Assembly (NCBI GenBank): GCA_964435925.1
Contig: CAYTBG010000142.1
Span: 1 to 5,826 of the forward strand
Length of the DNA stretch: 5,826 bases
Source of the DNA: SOIV01 sp964435925
Lineage (GTDB): Bacteria; Acidobacteriota; Aminicenantia; Aminicenantales; Aminicenantaceae
Direction of reading: 5' to 3'
Positions 5,727 through 5,826 of this stretch are shown piece by piece. Under the pieces are notes generated by a model that was given only the letters and a program-made list of their open reading frames with translations, was not told the origin of the DNA and ran no database searches. Each line of letters opens with the position of its first letter. Within the stretch, counting starts at the first letter, position 1. The translations under genes were made by a program, and so were the position numbers.

Positions 5727-5754
5727 CGTTAACATAATTCTTGTTATGTTACGC
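5727..5754. repeat. dif-like site (XerC/XerD-type recombination site candidate)
   Basis: Two 11-bp arms, CGTTAACATAA (5727-5737) and TTATGTTACGC (5744-5754), flank a 6-bp centre TTCTTG. The inner eight bases of the arms are perfectly inverted (TAACATAA/TTATGTTA). The geometry and the CATAA...TTATGTTA core match the E. coli dif site (arms ending CATAA and starting TTATGTTA around 6 bp). It lies 139 bases after the toxin gene. A chance palindrome or an operator remains possible. Confidence 0.45.
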
Positions 5755-5826
5755 AGATCGAGGAACAAATATCTTCTGCTTGTGTATAAAATAGCTCGCA
5801 ATTTATTTCAGCAGCTTTTTATTAAA

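Overview
The window looks like an accessory (island) region of a Gram-negative bacterium. It is moderately AT-rich, and its genes are separated by long non-coding stretches full of mobile-element scars. The integrase fragment at the left edge resembles tyrosine recombinases I associate with Desulfobacterota-type genomes. That placement is a low-confidence guess from protein flavour, not a measurement.

Layout. (1) Positions 1-291, minus strand: the 5' part of a tyrosine recombinase/integrase gene that runs off the left edge, with a good ribosome binding site. (2) 292-1012: about 720 bases without a convincing gene. They hold a 14-bp perfect inverted repeat about 300 bp apart, one copy of a 19-bp repeat that recurs at 5007-5025, and the promoter of the next gene. 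(3) 1013-4592, plus strand: a three-gene set. It encodes a 223-residue protein with a glycine-rich hydrophobic segment, a 786-residue HEAT-repeat protein ending in a CHAT (caspase-like) protease domain with an intact His641/Cys694 dyad, and a 106-residue protein with three predicted membrane helices. (4) 4593-5055: about 460 bases of AT-rich non-coding DNA with several inverted repeats and a tRNA-Arg(ACG) remnant that lacks its 5' half, as left behind by integration at a tRNA gene. (5) 5056-5587: a type II toxin-antitoxin operon (ribbon-helix-helix antitoxin, RelE/ParE-like toxin) with a strong promoter and a palindromic operator candidate over the -10 box. (6) 5588-5826: non-coding, with a 28-bp site built like a XerC/XerD dif site.

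How the parts may work together. The three-gene set is the candidate novel system. Its middle gene pairs a repeat scaffold (the likely sensor) with a caspase-like protease. Its neighbours are a protein that could insert into membranes and a small polytopic membrane protein. By analogy with bacterial CHAT protease/gasdermin modules, a working model is that activation of the protease cuts or releases a membrane-damaging partner and kills or arrests an infected cell. The enzyme assignment is seen in the sequence. The identity of the partner, the trigger and the defence role are inference. The integrase, tRNA scar, repeats, dif-like site and addiction module all fit a mobile defence-type island.
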